DNA of 64,000 bases from Nostoc sp. KVJ20 (GTDB taxonomy: Bacteria; Cyanobacteriota; Cyanobacteriia; Cyanobacteriales; Nostocaceae). Below, piece by piece: positions 18,096-25,851 of the stretch. The position numbers and the translations under genes are program-made. Location of the stretch: positions 21,426-85,425 of the forward strand of contig NZ_KV757652.1 of NCBI RefSeq assembly GCF_001712795.1, written 5' to 3'. Positions within the stretch are counted from its first letter, which is position 1. Every line of letters starts with the position of its first letter. The notes under the pieces were generated by a model. The model did not search any database. It worked only from the letters and a program-made list of their open reading frames with translations, and had not been told where the DNA came from.

Positions 18096-18121
18096 AAGTA
18101 GACACTAAATTATGTCTACTT
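18096..18121. promoter_or_regulatory. Perfect 9-bp palindrome, operator candidate
   Basis: AAGTAGACA, 8-bp spacer, TGTCTACTT. It lies in AT-rich DNA about 650 bp upstream of devB of operon 1 and has no T-run, so an operator is likelier than a terminator. Confidence 0.35.
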
Positions 18122-18268
18122 AAAACTTAGAGTTATTTCCACTCAAAAATTATGATATTTTTATCCGATACTTTGAAAAGTTAAGGGATATTTAAAATCT
18201 ATTATTTAGATGCAATACGGAGTAGTAAACTTAATCTAAAATCGTCCGTTAGAAATTTATTCTAAGAC

Positions 18269-18408
18269 CTAGTACCGCACGGCGCAAATAAGCCACCCAT
18301 CTTAAACGTCTGAAACCTTTGCAAACAATTAATTACGAATTACGTTAGCGCAGCGTTAGCGACGCAGGAGCGTCATTACGAATTACGAATTCCGCCTTGC
18401 GGTACTAG
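18269..18408. mobile_element. MITE-like element with 17-bp terminal inverted repeats
   Basis: Ends CTAGTACCGCACGGCGC (18269-18285) and the complement of CTAGTACCGCAAGGCGG (18392-18408) match at 15 of 17 positions and enclose 140 bp without an ORF. The interior holds AATTACG heptamers and a GCGTTAGCG palindrome. The right end lies 4 bp from the stop codon of devA of operon 2. No clear target duplication is visible. Confidence 0.5.
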
Positions 18409-18412
18409 TAGC

Positions 18413-19111
18413 CTAACTGGCTGCAACAACAGCACGGTCATTTACTAATTTGCCATCTTCCATGTAGACGATGCGATCGGCAATATCTAGAATGCGGTTG
18501 TCATGAGTAACCAAGAGAATGGTACAGTCTTGTTCTTTAGCTAGTTTTTGCATGAGGTTGACCACATCTCGTCCCGATTTACTGTCAAGGGCGGCTGTGG
18601 GTTCATCCGCTAAGACAATTTTAGGACGACCAACCAACGCACGAGCGATCGCAACTCTTTGTTTTTGTCCCCCAGATAAATCATCAGGATAATAATTGAG
18701 GCGATGCCCTAATCCTACCTCCTCTAACATTTGGGCTGACCGGGTTTTCATTTCTGTCGGTGAAATATTATTATGCACTTCCAAGCCCATTCTGACGTTC
18801 TGGAGTACTGTCAGGCTACCGTGCAAGTTGTGCGCTTGGAATATATAACCGTTATTGCGTCGCACTTGGGTAAGTTGTCCTGTACTAGCGCCACAAAGTT
18901 CTTGTCCCAATATCTGCAAACTACCAGATTGGGCAGAACGCAAGCCGCCTGCTAAGGTGAGAAGTGTCGTTTTACCAGAACCAGAAGGCCCAGTCATAAT
19001 AATAATTTCGCCGGCGTTAATATCCAGATTGATATCAAAAAGAACTTGCTTACGGAGTTGACCATTACCAAAATAGTGGTCGAGATTTTTAACAGAGATT
19101 ACAGGAAGCAT
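18413..19111 (-). CDS. devA: DevA-type ABC transporter ATP-binding protein (operon 2)
   Basis: Second DevA-like ATPase, 232 residues, with the same motif order as the first copy: Walker A GPSGSGKTTLLTLAGG, signature LSGGQKQRVAIARAL, Walker B IVLADEPTAALDS. The two differ in the middle helical region (GLEVHNNISPTEMK against ALELHKHLGLKKMR), which contacts the permease. Third gene of the operon, 82 bp after devC; that gap holds ATTTTAG and CCCAATT short repeats. Confidence 0.92.
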   Translation of the reverse strand: MLPVISVKNLDHYFGNGQLRKQVLFDINLDINAGEIIIMTGPSGSGKTTLLTLAGGLRSAQSGSLQILGQELCGASTGQLTQVRRNNGYIFQAHNLHGSLTVLQNVRMGLEVHNNISPTEMKTRSAQMLEEVGLGHRLNYYPDDLSGGQKQRVAIARALVGRPKIVLADEPTAALDSKSGRDVVNLMQKLAKEQDCTILLVTHDNRILDIADRIVYMEDGKLVNDRAVVAAS

Positions 19112-19123
19112 ACTAAATTTTAG

Positions 19124-19190
19124 ATTTTAGATTTTAGATTGCGAATTGTGTAAGTATCTTGATGCCCAATGCCCAATTCCCAATTCCCAA
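19124..19190. repeat. Short tandem repeats between devC and devA of operon 2
   Basis: ATTTTAG units followed by CCCAATT/CCCAATG units fill the gap between the two genes. Confidence 0.65.
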
Positions 19191-19193
19191 TTT

Positions 19194-20369
19194 TTAAAAC
19201 ATATCTGCGGGGTCAGCAGATTGTAATTTCCGAGTAGCGATCGCACCAGAAATAATACACATAATCATTGTTAGCATTAGCACTGTGGTGGCTCGTGCTA
19301 CGGTCATATAAAGTGGTAAATTGGTTGCATTGCGAGTTAAAGCATAAAGTCCTAAAGGTGCGATCGCTCCCGGAATAAAGCCCAAGATTGCCAAAATTAT
19401 CGCCTCTTCAAACACCACGCCTAATAAATAGAGATTGTTATAGCCCATTGCTTTGAAAGTGGCGTATTCTTTGATATGGGAATTCACATCTGTAGAAAGT
19501 ACTTGATAGACGATAATCACGCCTACCATAAATCCCATTGCTACACCCAGGCTGAAGATAAACCCAATGGCTGTATTTTTTTTCCAATAATCTGTTTCAA
19601 ATTCGATAAATTCTGCTTTGGTTAAAACTTTAACATCATCATCTAAATGAGATTCTAAAGCTGCTTTCACCTGTTTTGCGTCATAACCTGGTTCTAGTTG
19701 AACCAAACCTATACTGACGCTACTTGCTTCTCGTTTAGGAAATAGTCGCAAGAAATTCTGGTCGCTGGTAATCAGGTTGCCATCAGCCGCAAAGGAAGCG
19801 CCGATTGAAAATAAGCCGCTAATGGTAATTGTTCGGCGGTCAATTTCAGTTGTCACAGGTTTCCCTTGATCAACTTGAGCGATCGCTTCTTGATAATCTC
19901 CTCTAGAGGCGCGATCGAACAGCAGGGTGTCTGGTAACTTCACCCGATCTATCTGGCTGTTCACATCCGGTAAGTCAAAGGCTGGCTTTTCAGGATTGAT
20001 CCCGATCACTAGCACAGATGTCTTTTGGCGTGTTTTAGGATTCTTCCAATCGACAATGTTGACATACATTGGTTCTGCGGATTTCACCCCTTGTATATCC
20101 ATTGCCTGATACAGTCGCCGCCGCGTAAAGGTGGAGGCATTTAACACGTTACGGGCTTGAGGACTAACTAGAAAAATATCAGCCTGGATACTATTGTGCA
20201 GTTTAGTATTACTTTCAAATAAGGCGGTCTGAAACCCTAGCTGCATGAACATAAGAACATCAGCGAAAGCAATGCCTCCCAATGCCACCAATAGACGGCT
20301 TTTTTCATGACTCAGTTGCAACCATCCCAGGGGGGTTCGCTGCCGCAGTTGTTGAATAAATCCAATCAC
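19194..20369 (-). CDS. devC: DevC-type ABC transporter permease (operon 2)
   Basis: FtsX/MacB-type permease of 391 residues with one N-terminal and three C-terminal transmembrane helices and a large periplasmic domain, closely similar to the copy at 14924-16096. It ends in the same SADPADMF tail. The ATG (20367-20369) overlaps the devB stop by 4 bp (ATGA), which implies translational coupling. Retention of this compact junction suggests operon 2 keeps the ancestral layout. Confidence 0.92.
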   Translation of the reverse strand: MIGFIQQLRQRTPLGWLQLSHEKSRLLVALGGIAFADVLMFMQLGFQTALFESNTKLHNSIQADIFLVSPQARNVLNASTFTRRRLYQAMDIQGVKSAEPMYVNIVDWKNPKTRQKTSVLVIGINPEKPAFDLPDVNSQIDRVKLPDTLLFDRASRGDYQEAIAQVDQGKPVTTEIDRRTITISGLFSIGASFAADGNLITSDQNFLRLFPKREASSVSIGLVQLEPGYDAKQVKAALESHLDDDVKVLTKAEFIEFETDYWKKNTAIGFIFSLGVAMGFMVGVIIVYQVLSTDVNSHIKEYATFKAMGYNNLYLLGVVFEEAIILAILGFIPGAIAPLGLYALTRNATNLPLYMTVARATTVLMLTMIMCIISGAIATRKLQSADPADMF

Positions 20370-21682
20370 AGTTCAATTACCGCCTTTACTTGTAGGTTGG
20401 TAAACTTTGCAGCTTTGACGCTAGATACTTCATCTAGTCGCACATGTACTTCCACTACTCTGGCGTCAATATTGCTAGAGGGGTCACTGTTGACGAGATT
20501 TTGCCGCTGTACCTGCATCCCCATCCAATCGACAGTTCCCTGCAATTCTCCAGGGAGGGAATCGCTGATTACCTTGACCCGTTGCCCCGATCGCACTTTG
20601 TTAATATCACTTTGGTAAACTTCTGCAACTGCATACATCTGGTCGGTTCGACCTAATTCTACAATCCCGTCATTAGAAACGGTTTCTCCAGCCCTTGTAT
20701 TAATCTTCAAAATTTGTCCCGCTTCCGGTGCGCGGACATAAGCCTGATCGAGTTGCGCTCTAATTTTTGCCACAGTCGCTTGAGCGCTGTCTACCTCTGC
20801 TTGGGCGTTAGCAATATCTGTCGGACGGATTTCAGCTGTTTGGTTAAGGGTGGCTTTGGCTTCGTTAATCTGCTGTTGCAAGCTAGCGAGGGTTTGGTTG
20901 CGGTTCGCTTTGGCTTCTTTAATTTGCTGTTCTAAAGTAGCGACAGTTCTTGTCTTATTGGCTTGGTTTTCAATTACCTGCTGAGTAGAAGTTTCTGCAC
21001 TCAAGCGTTTTTGATCGGCTTGCTGACTAGAAATTGCCCCTGCTTTGTATAAAGCTTCGTAGCGTTGCACATCTACTTGAGCGTTCCGCTTTTCAGCTGC
21101 AACACGATCCACCGTTGCTTGTAAACTCTCTCGTTGTCCTTGCAAGTCTGCTTCTAGGCGATCAATTGTGGCTTGCTGAGTTTTGACATTTCCCTCTAAT
21201 TCGACTTGCAGACGGCTGACAGCAGCTTGTTTTGCACCAATTTCTCCCTGTTTTGCTCCCGCTTTTACCTGGTCAAGGTTAGATTTGGCAACTTGAACTT
21301 GTTTTTGGGCTTCAACTAAACTTGCTTGTAAGCGATCGCGACTATCCATAATGGCAATTACCTGTCCAGCCTGGACGCGAGCGCCTTCTTTTACTAATAA
21401 CTTCTGAACCAGACTCCCCTCAGTAGAAGAAGTTGCAGACAGTTTTATAACTTCTCCATTTGGTTCTAAACGTCCCAATGCTGTGACTGTTTTTACCACT
21501 GGCTGAATAGCTACTGGCGCTATTTGCTTCTCATTAGCGGTAGCCTGAAACTTTAGTACCGTGTAAACACTAGCTCCACCTATTAATAGAGATGTAATTA
21601 TTGCTAATGTAGTTGGCGATCGCAAAAGATTTTGGGGAGACTTTAAATCCTCTCGTTTCCAGTTCTGCACCATAGTGTTCAC
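20366..21682 (-). CDS. devB: DevB-type membrane fusion protein (operon 2)
   Basis: HlyD-family adaptor of 438 residues with an N-terminal transmembrane helix (LAIITSLLIGGASVYTVLKF), lipoyl halves (VQKLLVKEGARVQAGQVIAIM and VRAPEAGQILKINTRAGETVSNDGI) and a coiled-coil hairpin about 40 residues longer than in operon 1, with internally repeated ATLEQQIKEAKANRNQT-like segments. Hairpin length usually matches the partner channel, so the two exporters may dock differently or serve different channels. First gene of the operon, divergent from a TetR regulator. Confidence 0.92.
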   Translation of the reverse strand: MNTMVQNWKREDLKSPQNLLRSPTTLAIITSLLIGGASVYTVLKFQATANEKQIAPVAIQPVVKTVTALGRLEPNGEVIKLSATSSTEGSLVQKLLVKEGARVQAGQVIAIMDSRDRLQASLVEAQKQVQVAKSNLDQVKAGAKQGEIGAKQAAVSRLQVELEGNVKTQQATIDRLEADLQGQRESLQATVDRVAAEKRNAQVDVQRYEALYKAGAISSQQADQKRLSAETSTQQVIENQANKTRTVATLEQQIKEAKANRNQTLASLQQQINEAKATLNQTAEIRPTDIANAQAEVDSAQATVAKIRAQLDQAYVRAPEAGQILKINTRAGETVSNDGIVELGRTDQMYAVAEVYQSDINKVRSGQRVKVISDSLPGELQGTVDWMGMQVQRQNLVNSDPSSNIDARVVEVHVRLDEVSSVKAAKFTNLQVKAVIEL

Positions 21683-21707
21683 TTTTCCCCATTAGCAACT
21701 TGTACTA

Positions 21708-21751
21708 AACTGTTCAGTTCAATTCATGCTAAACTAAACGGATTAGTTTAG
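21708..21751. promoter_or_regulatory. Operator candidates between devB (operon 2) and the TetR gene
   Basis: A perfect 9-bp inverted repeat CTAAACTAA-ACGGA-TTAGTTTAG (21729-21751) and a second palindrome AACTGTTCAGTT (21708-21719) lie in the 210-bp divergent region. Both share the ACTAAAC half-site. Tandem palindromes next to a divergent TetR gene are the classic arrangement for autoregulation plus control of the exporter. Confidence 0.6.
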
Positions 21752-21892
21752 TCAATAGCACAAAGGTAGAATTCTCAATTTAATCAGCTTGCCTTGAGTT
21801 ATAAACCAGAATGCTTGTCAGGACTGGGATTAATGACGTAGGGTAAATTGCCGCATCTATTAAAATTGTTTATAAGAGAGGAAGATTAATAA

Positions 21893-22507
21893 ATGGTACG
21901 CATTAAATCTGACGAAGTTGATCGCGATAATTCCGTTGATAAAGTGGAGCAAATTCTGCAAGGGGCAATGCAAGAGTTTCTCCAAAATGGTTATGCTGGT
22001 ACAAGTATGGATCGAGTAGCAGTAGCAGCAGGTGTTTCTAAAGCGACAGTCTACAGCCACTTTCAAGATAAAGAAGGACTTTTTAAAGTACTGTTAGAGC
22101 AACTGGCGAGCAAAAAGAATAACTCCATTTTTGGCACAGAACCGATTGCCGGAGAACCAGCAGCCGTACTGCATCACATAGGAACCAAAGCATTAGATTT
22201 GATGAATAGCGACCAAGAACATACTGCATTTATGCGAGTATTAATAGGGGAATCTGGTCGTTTTCCTGAGTTAGCTCAAATATGTGTTCGGGCGATGATT
22301 AAGCCAGTGGCGGAAACTCTCACTCAATACTTGGCTGCTCCTGAGCTAAATATACCTGACCCAGAGGCAACAGCAAGAATTCTCTTAGGAGCGTTAGTGC
22401 ATTTTCATATTACTCAGGATGTGATGCATGGGAGAGACATTATACCAATGGAAAGTGATCGCTTGATTGATGCCTTGACACACTTAATCACTAAACGCGC
22501 CGATTGA
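21893..22507 (+). CDS. TetR family transcriptional regulator
   Basis: Regulator of 204 residues. The N-terminal helix-turn-helix (ILQGAMQEFLQNGYAGTSMDRVAVAAGVSKATVYSHFQDKEGLFKVLL, about 22-70) is typical TetR; the C-terminal ligand and dimer domain resembles the TetR_C AefR-like type. GAGGAAG lies about ten bases before the ATG. It is divergent from the second devBCA operon with palindromic sites in between, so it probably represses that exporter and itself in response to an exported compound. Confidence 0.9.
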   Translation: MVRIKSDEVDRDNSVDKVEQILQGAMQEFLQNGYAGTSMDRVAVAAGVSKATVYSHFQDKEGLFKVLLEQLASKKNNSIFGTEPIAGEPAAVLHHIGTKALDLMNSDQEHTAFMRVLIGESGRFPELAQICVRAMIKPVAETLTQYLAAPELNIPDPEATARILLGALVHFHITQDVMHGRDIIPMESDRLIDALTHLITKRAD

Positions 22508-22609
22508 TTGGTTAGATCCCGGCGCGTGGCGCTTGTTTGGTCAGAAGGTCAACCCAATTCGCAATTGTAAATTCGCAATGGGCTAACGCCCCGCTTTGCT
22601 AACGCAACT

Positions 22610-22642
22610 AAATCAGTGGGAGCTTGTACCCACCACTGATTT
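22610..22642. repeat. Palindrome of the GCTTGTACCCACC type
   Basis: Arms AAATCAGTGG and CCACTGATTT with a 13-nt loop. A second GTGGGGGCTTGTACCCAC hairpin follows at about 22663-22682. It probably belongs to an interspersed repeat family rather than a terminator, as no T-run follows. Confidence 0.5.
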
Positions 22643-22725
22643 AAGACCACTAACCTACGTATGGTGGGGGCTTGTACCCACTTTTAGGCAATTAATCAAT
22701 TCGTTTTTTCGCCCTAATCAAATTG

Positions 22726-22756
22726 CGAATTGCAAATTGCGAATTGCGAATTGTTT
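22726..22756. repeat. Short tandem repeat (AATTGCG/AATTGCA)n
   Basis: Four heptamer copies downstream of the IF-3 gene region. Confidence 0.75.
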
Positions 22757-22791
22757 GGTAAATACCCCGACTATTATGGACGGTCTTTAAC

Positions 22792-22926
22792 TTAGCACTG
22801 AGCAATCTTCATTATTTTTTCTATAGAAGTTACAGTACTGTCTCCGGCTTTTTTGGTTTCTTCCAAGCTGCCACAAATACATCCTCCAGCGATCGCAAGA
22901 TAACTAGGCAGGAATAACTTGAACAA
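22792..22926 (-). CDS. Candidate 44-aa ORF overlapping the 3' end of the IF-3 gene
   Basis: In the +1 frame relative to the IF-3 gene, an ORF from TTG (22926) to TAA (22792) reads as a plausible peptide: a hydrophobic start (FKLFLPSYLAIAGGCICG) followed by a polar helix (SLEETKKAGDSTVTSIEKIMK). It overlaps the IF-3 gene by 23 bp, so it would be translationally coupled. It could instead be the remains of a longer gene. Non-ATG start and no known family keep confidence low. Confidence 0.3.
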   Translation of the reverse strand: MFKLFLPSYLAIAGGCICGSLEETKKAGDSTVTSIEKIMKIAQC

Positions 22927-23395
22927 TTAGTGCGCGTTTATCCAAGGACTGGATTTTACCTACTTGACTGAGATCATTGGCAATTCGGTCTAGCAGTTCT
23001 CCTGCTTGGTCACGATATTGATGTTCTCGGCCTCGTAAACGGATGGCAAACTTGACTGAATCGCCTTTACTCAACCACTGAACTGCTTTCTCAATACGTA
23101 AATTGTAATCAGCGACACCCACGTTTAGACCGAATCTAACTTCCTTTACCGTGGGTCTAGCACTCTGGCTCTGACGTTTTTTCTTTTGATACTGAAGCTT
23201 CCCATAGTTGAGAATCTTCGCGATCGGAGCGTCTTTACCTTGGGAGACTACAACTAAGTCAAGCTCTAAGCTTTCGGCTAGCTGTAGCGCCTCATTGGTG
23301 TCAATCAGACCACGATTGTTATTCTCATGGTCAATCAAGAAGACACTAGGTGACTTGATTTGTGAATTAATCAGTTGCTTTTGGATTGCGATAAT
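22904..23395 (-). CDS. infC: Translation initiation factor IF-3 paralogue with probable AUU start
   Basis: IF-3 family protein. From the first conventional start (TTG at 23338) it has only 144 residues and lacks the beginning of the N-terminal domain. The frame continues upstream without a stop and encodes QLINSQIKSPSVFLIDHE, which aligns with the conserved IF-3 N-terminus. Only ATT at 23395 has a proper ribosome site (AGGAG, 6 bases away), and a TAG closes the frame inside that site. The start is therefore probably AUU, as in Escherichia coli infC, giving 163 residues. Both domains are present (ILNYGKLQYQKKKRQ linker; KAVQWLSKGDSVKFAIRLRGRE). The sequence is divergent from typical cyanobacterial IF-3 (for example AKILNYG for CRIMDYG), so a canonical infC may exist elsewhere. 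Confidence 0.82.
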   Translation of the reverse strand: MIAIQKQLINSQIKSPSVFLIDHENNNRGLIDTNEALQLAESLELDLVVVSQGKDAPIAKILNYGKLQYQKKKRQSQSARPTVKEVRFGLNVGVADYNLRIEKAVQWLSKGDSVKFAIRLRGREHQYRDQAGELLDRIANDLSQVGKIQSLDKRALIVQVIPA

Positions 23396-23632
23396 GAATT
23401 TCTCCTATTTGTTCAATACTTTGCTTTACAAGCAGGTAATGCCAATTTAACACAACACTGAATCAGAGCAACTTTAACAACACAATAGACGGCAATCTGT
23501 TAAGATTAACTACTGCGGCACTCGCTCTCAGTCTTGGCGCTACTGCCCATCCAGCCTTTCAATAATTTTTTATTCGTCCGCCTAAGACTGACGCCATCAT
23601 TGGCGACAGGCCGATGCTATTTTTGGAGTCTT

Positions 23633-24973
23633 ATGTCTTTTTCTCATCTCGGCTTGTCCAATGAAATTATCCGTGCCGTTACCGAACGAGGATACACGGA
23701 ACCCACCCCAATTCAGATGCAGGCGATTCCCGCTGTATTGTCGGGTAGCGATTTGTTAGCTGGGGCACAAACTGGCACTGGCAAGACCGCTAGTTTTACC
23801 CTACCGCTTTTGCATCGTTTGTCGTCCAACAAGAGCAAAGGTACGTCTAATGGATACCCACCAATTCGGGCGCTGATTCTCACCCCGACTCGCGAACTCG
23901 CGGCACAAGTGGAAGAAAGCGTGCGCGAGTACGGCAAGTACTTAAATCTCAACTCGATGGTGATGTTTGGCGGAGTCGGTATTAATCTGCAAAAACAGCG
24001 TTTGAGGGGTCGAGTGGATATTCTGGTCGCTACTCCAGGGCGACTACTAGACCACGTACAGCAGGGGACGCTGAACCTATCGCATATTGAGGTTTTGGTT
24101 CTGGATGAAGCAGATCGGATGCTGGACATGGGCTTTATTCATGATATCCGCCGCATCCTTTCACTTCTGCCCAAACAGCGACAAAATTTGCTATTTTTCG
24201 CTACTTTCTCAGACAAAATTAAGGCATTAGCCGCCGGACTGCTCAATAACCCGAAGATGATTGAGGTAGCACGCCGCAACGTTACCGCTGAAACGATCGC
24301 CCAAAAAGTTTATCAGGTAGACCGTGACAAGAAACGTCAATTACTTGCTCACTTGATTCGGAGAGATAATTGGTATCAAGTGCTAGTGTTCACTCGTACT
24401 AAATATGGTGCTGACCGTTTAGTGAAGCAGTTGGGTGAAGACCGGATTCAAGCATTGGCAATCCACGGTAACAAGAGTCAGCCTGTGCGTACCAATGCTC
24501 TGGCAAAGTTCAAGAATGGCACATTACAAGTATTGGTGGCGACGGACATTGCTGCTAGGGGTCTTGATATCAGCGAACTGCCCCATGTAGTTAACTTCGA
24601 TTTGCCCAATGTACCAGAAGATTATGTTCATCGCATTGGGCGCACCGGTCGCGCTGGCGCATCAGGTGAAGCGGTATCGCTGGTGTGCGTTGATGAACAG
24701 CATTTATTGACAGATATCGAAAAACTGATTGAACAGCGCTTGCCAAAGGAAGTAGTTGCTGGCTTTGCGCCCAACCCCGATGCTAACCCCGAACCAATCC
24801 CAAATGTACGCCAACACAGAGGCAAGCCTGGAGGTGATAAGCGTCCGGCTCGTACTCCTAAACCGTTACCACAGACATCAGCTAAACGTAAGGCAGCGCC
24901 GCCCGCGACAAATGGTGATAAGCCTGGTGCTCGTTCCTCCGCATCGCGCCGTTCTGCGAAACGCGATCGCTGA
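23633..24973 (+). CDS. DEAD-box ATP-dependent RNA helicase (RhlE-like)
   Basis: RNA helicase of 446 residues with a C-terminal basic tail. Motifs in order: Q motif (GYTEPTPIQ), I AQTGTGKT (45-52), Ia PTRELAAQ, Ib TPGRLLD, II DEAD (158-161), III FAT (189-191), IV VLVFTRTK, V TDIAARGLDI, VI HRIGRTGRAG. Motif III is normally SAT, so Ser is replaced by Phe. The tail after about residue 385 is rich in Lys, Arg and Pro and likely binds RNA. The ATG at 23633 (MSFSHLGLS) has GGAG nearby; an upstream extension to 23534 is not supported. It is divergent from the IF-3 paralogue; both could act in translation under cold or other stress. Confidence 0.93.
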   Translation: MSFSHLGLSNEIIRAVTERGYTEPTPIQMQAIPAVLSGSDLLAGAQTGTGKTASFTLPLLHRLSSNKSKGTSNGYPPIRALILTPTRELAAQVEESVREYGKYLNLNSMVMFGGVGINLQKQRLRGRVDILVATPGRLLDHVQQGTLNLSHIEVLVLDEADRMLDMGFIHDIRRILSLLPKQRQNLLFFATFSDKIKALAAGLLNNPKMIEVARRNVTAETIAQKVYQVDRDKKRQLLAHLIRRDNWYQVLVFTRTKYGADRLVKQLGEDRIQALAIHGNKSQPVRTNALAKFKNGTLQVLVATDIAARGLDISELPHVVNFDLPNVPEDYVHRIGRTGRAGASGEAVSLVCVDEQHLLTDIEKLIEQRLPKEVVAGFAPNPDANPEPIPNVRQHRGKPGGDKRPARTPKPLPQTSAKRKAAPPATNGDKPGARSSASRRSAKRDR

Positions 24974-25188
24974 TCTTCGTTCTTAACCCTCTTTTGTCAG
25001 TTTGGGATAACCCAATCGCTGAAAGCCTTTCGGGGCTTTATTTTCCACTTTAAAGCTAGAAATTTTAGTTAGTGTTAGAAAATAAAAGCTCAAAGCTTGA
25101 TTAAATCAAAATTTCAGAATCTCGCTGAGATTATTGTTTTTCGAGAGTGACAAAACAGGGTTAAGGATTACTCTTTCAACAACGCCCC

Positions 25189-25794
25189 ATGCTCAATTAC
25201 AAAATTCCCAAAAAATGGTTAATTTGGGTTACAGTGACTTTGATATCTGCCTTGTTGCTGGCGATCGCATCTTCTGCCTCAAGTATTTACTTATATGGCA
25301 ACAGTACTAATAATATCAAGGCAGATGCAGCAATTGTTTTAGGAGCGGCAGTTTGGGGACAAGAACCATCTCCTGTTTTCAGAGAGCGAATCAAGCACGC
25401 CATTAACTTATATAAAAATGGATCTGTTAAAACGATCATTTTTACTGGTGGAGTGGGCGAAAGTAATGAACTAGCTGAAGCTATAGTTGGAAAAAATTAT
25501 GCAATCGCGCAACAGGTAAAAGCTGCTGACATTTTCACTGAAACTGAATCTCGCACAACTCACCAGAACCTCAAAAATGCTTTGGAAGTAGCGAATACTC
25601 ACCAATTAACCAAGTTTCTTATTGTTAGCGATCCATTGCATATGAAGCGAGCCGTATTGATGGCACGAGGCTTAGGAATGGATGCACATTCGTCTCCCAC
25701 ACCGACTACCCGCTATCGCAGTTTTCAGAGTCAGATAGAGTTTTTAAGCCGAGAAACTTATTTTTACTTTGTCTACTTAGTGTTTAAAATCTAG
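25189..25794 (+). CDS. YdcF/SanA family (DUF218) membrane protein
   Basis: Protein of 201 residues with one N-terminal transmembrane helix (LIWVTVTLISALLLAIASSASSIYLYG) and a DUF218 domain: ADAAIVLGAAVWG, FRERIKHAINLYKNG, IIFTGGVG, ESRTTHQNLKNA, LIVSDPLHMKRAV. Relatives (SanA, ElyC, YdcF) affect envelope barrier function and lipid-carrier metabolism in enterobacteria, but the reaction is unknown. Probably anchored in the inner membrane. Confidence 0.88.
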   Translation: MLNYKIPKKWLIWVTVTLISALLLAIASSASSIYLYGNSTNNIKADAAIVLGAAVWGQEPSPVFRERIKHAINLYKNGSVKTIIFTGGVGESNELAEAIVGKNYAIAQQVKAADIFTETESRTTHQNLKNALEVANTHQLTKFLIVSDPLHMKRAVLMARGLGMDAHSSPTPTTRYRSFQSQIEFLSRETYFYFVYLVFKI

Positions 25795-25851
25795 CTATAA
25801 GTTATTACTCAGTAGCCTTAAAGCAAGAACTTTTGACTGCGGAAACCGAAA

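Larger units (their letters stand above)
17444..18412. other. Repeat-rich leader region of dev operon 1
   Basis: Non-coding. It contains a (GGCAGGA)n tract at 17501-17531, a duplicated 33-bp palindromic repeat (17541-17573 and 17689-17721, one base different), an AT-rich segment with a perfect palindrome at 18096-18121, and a MITE-like element at 18269-18408. Confidence 0.6.
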
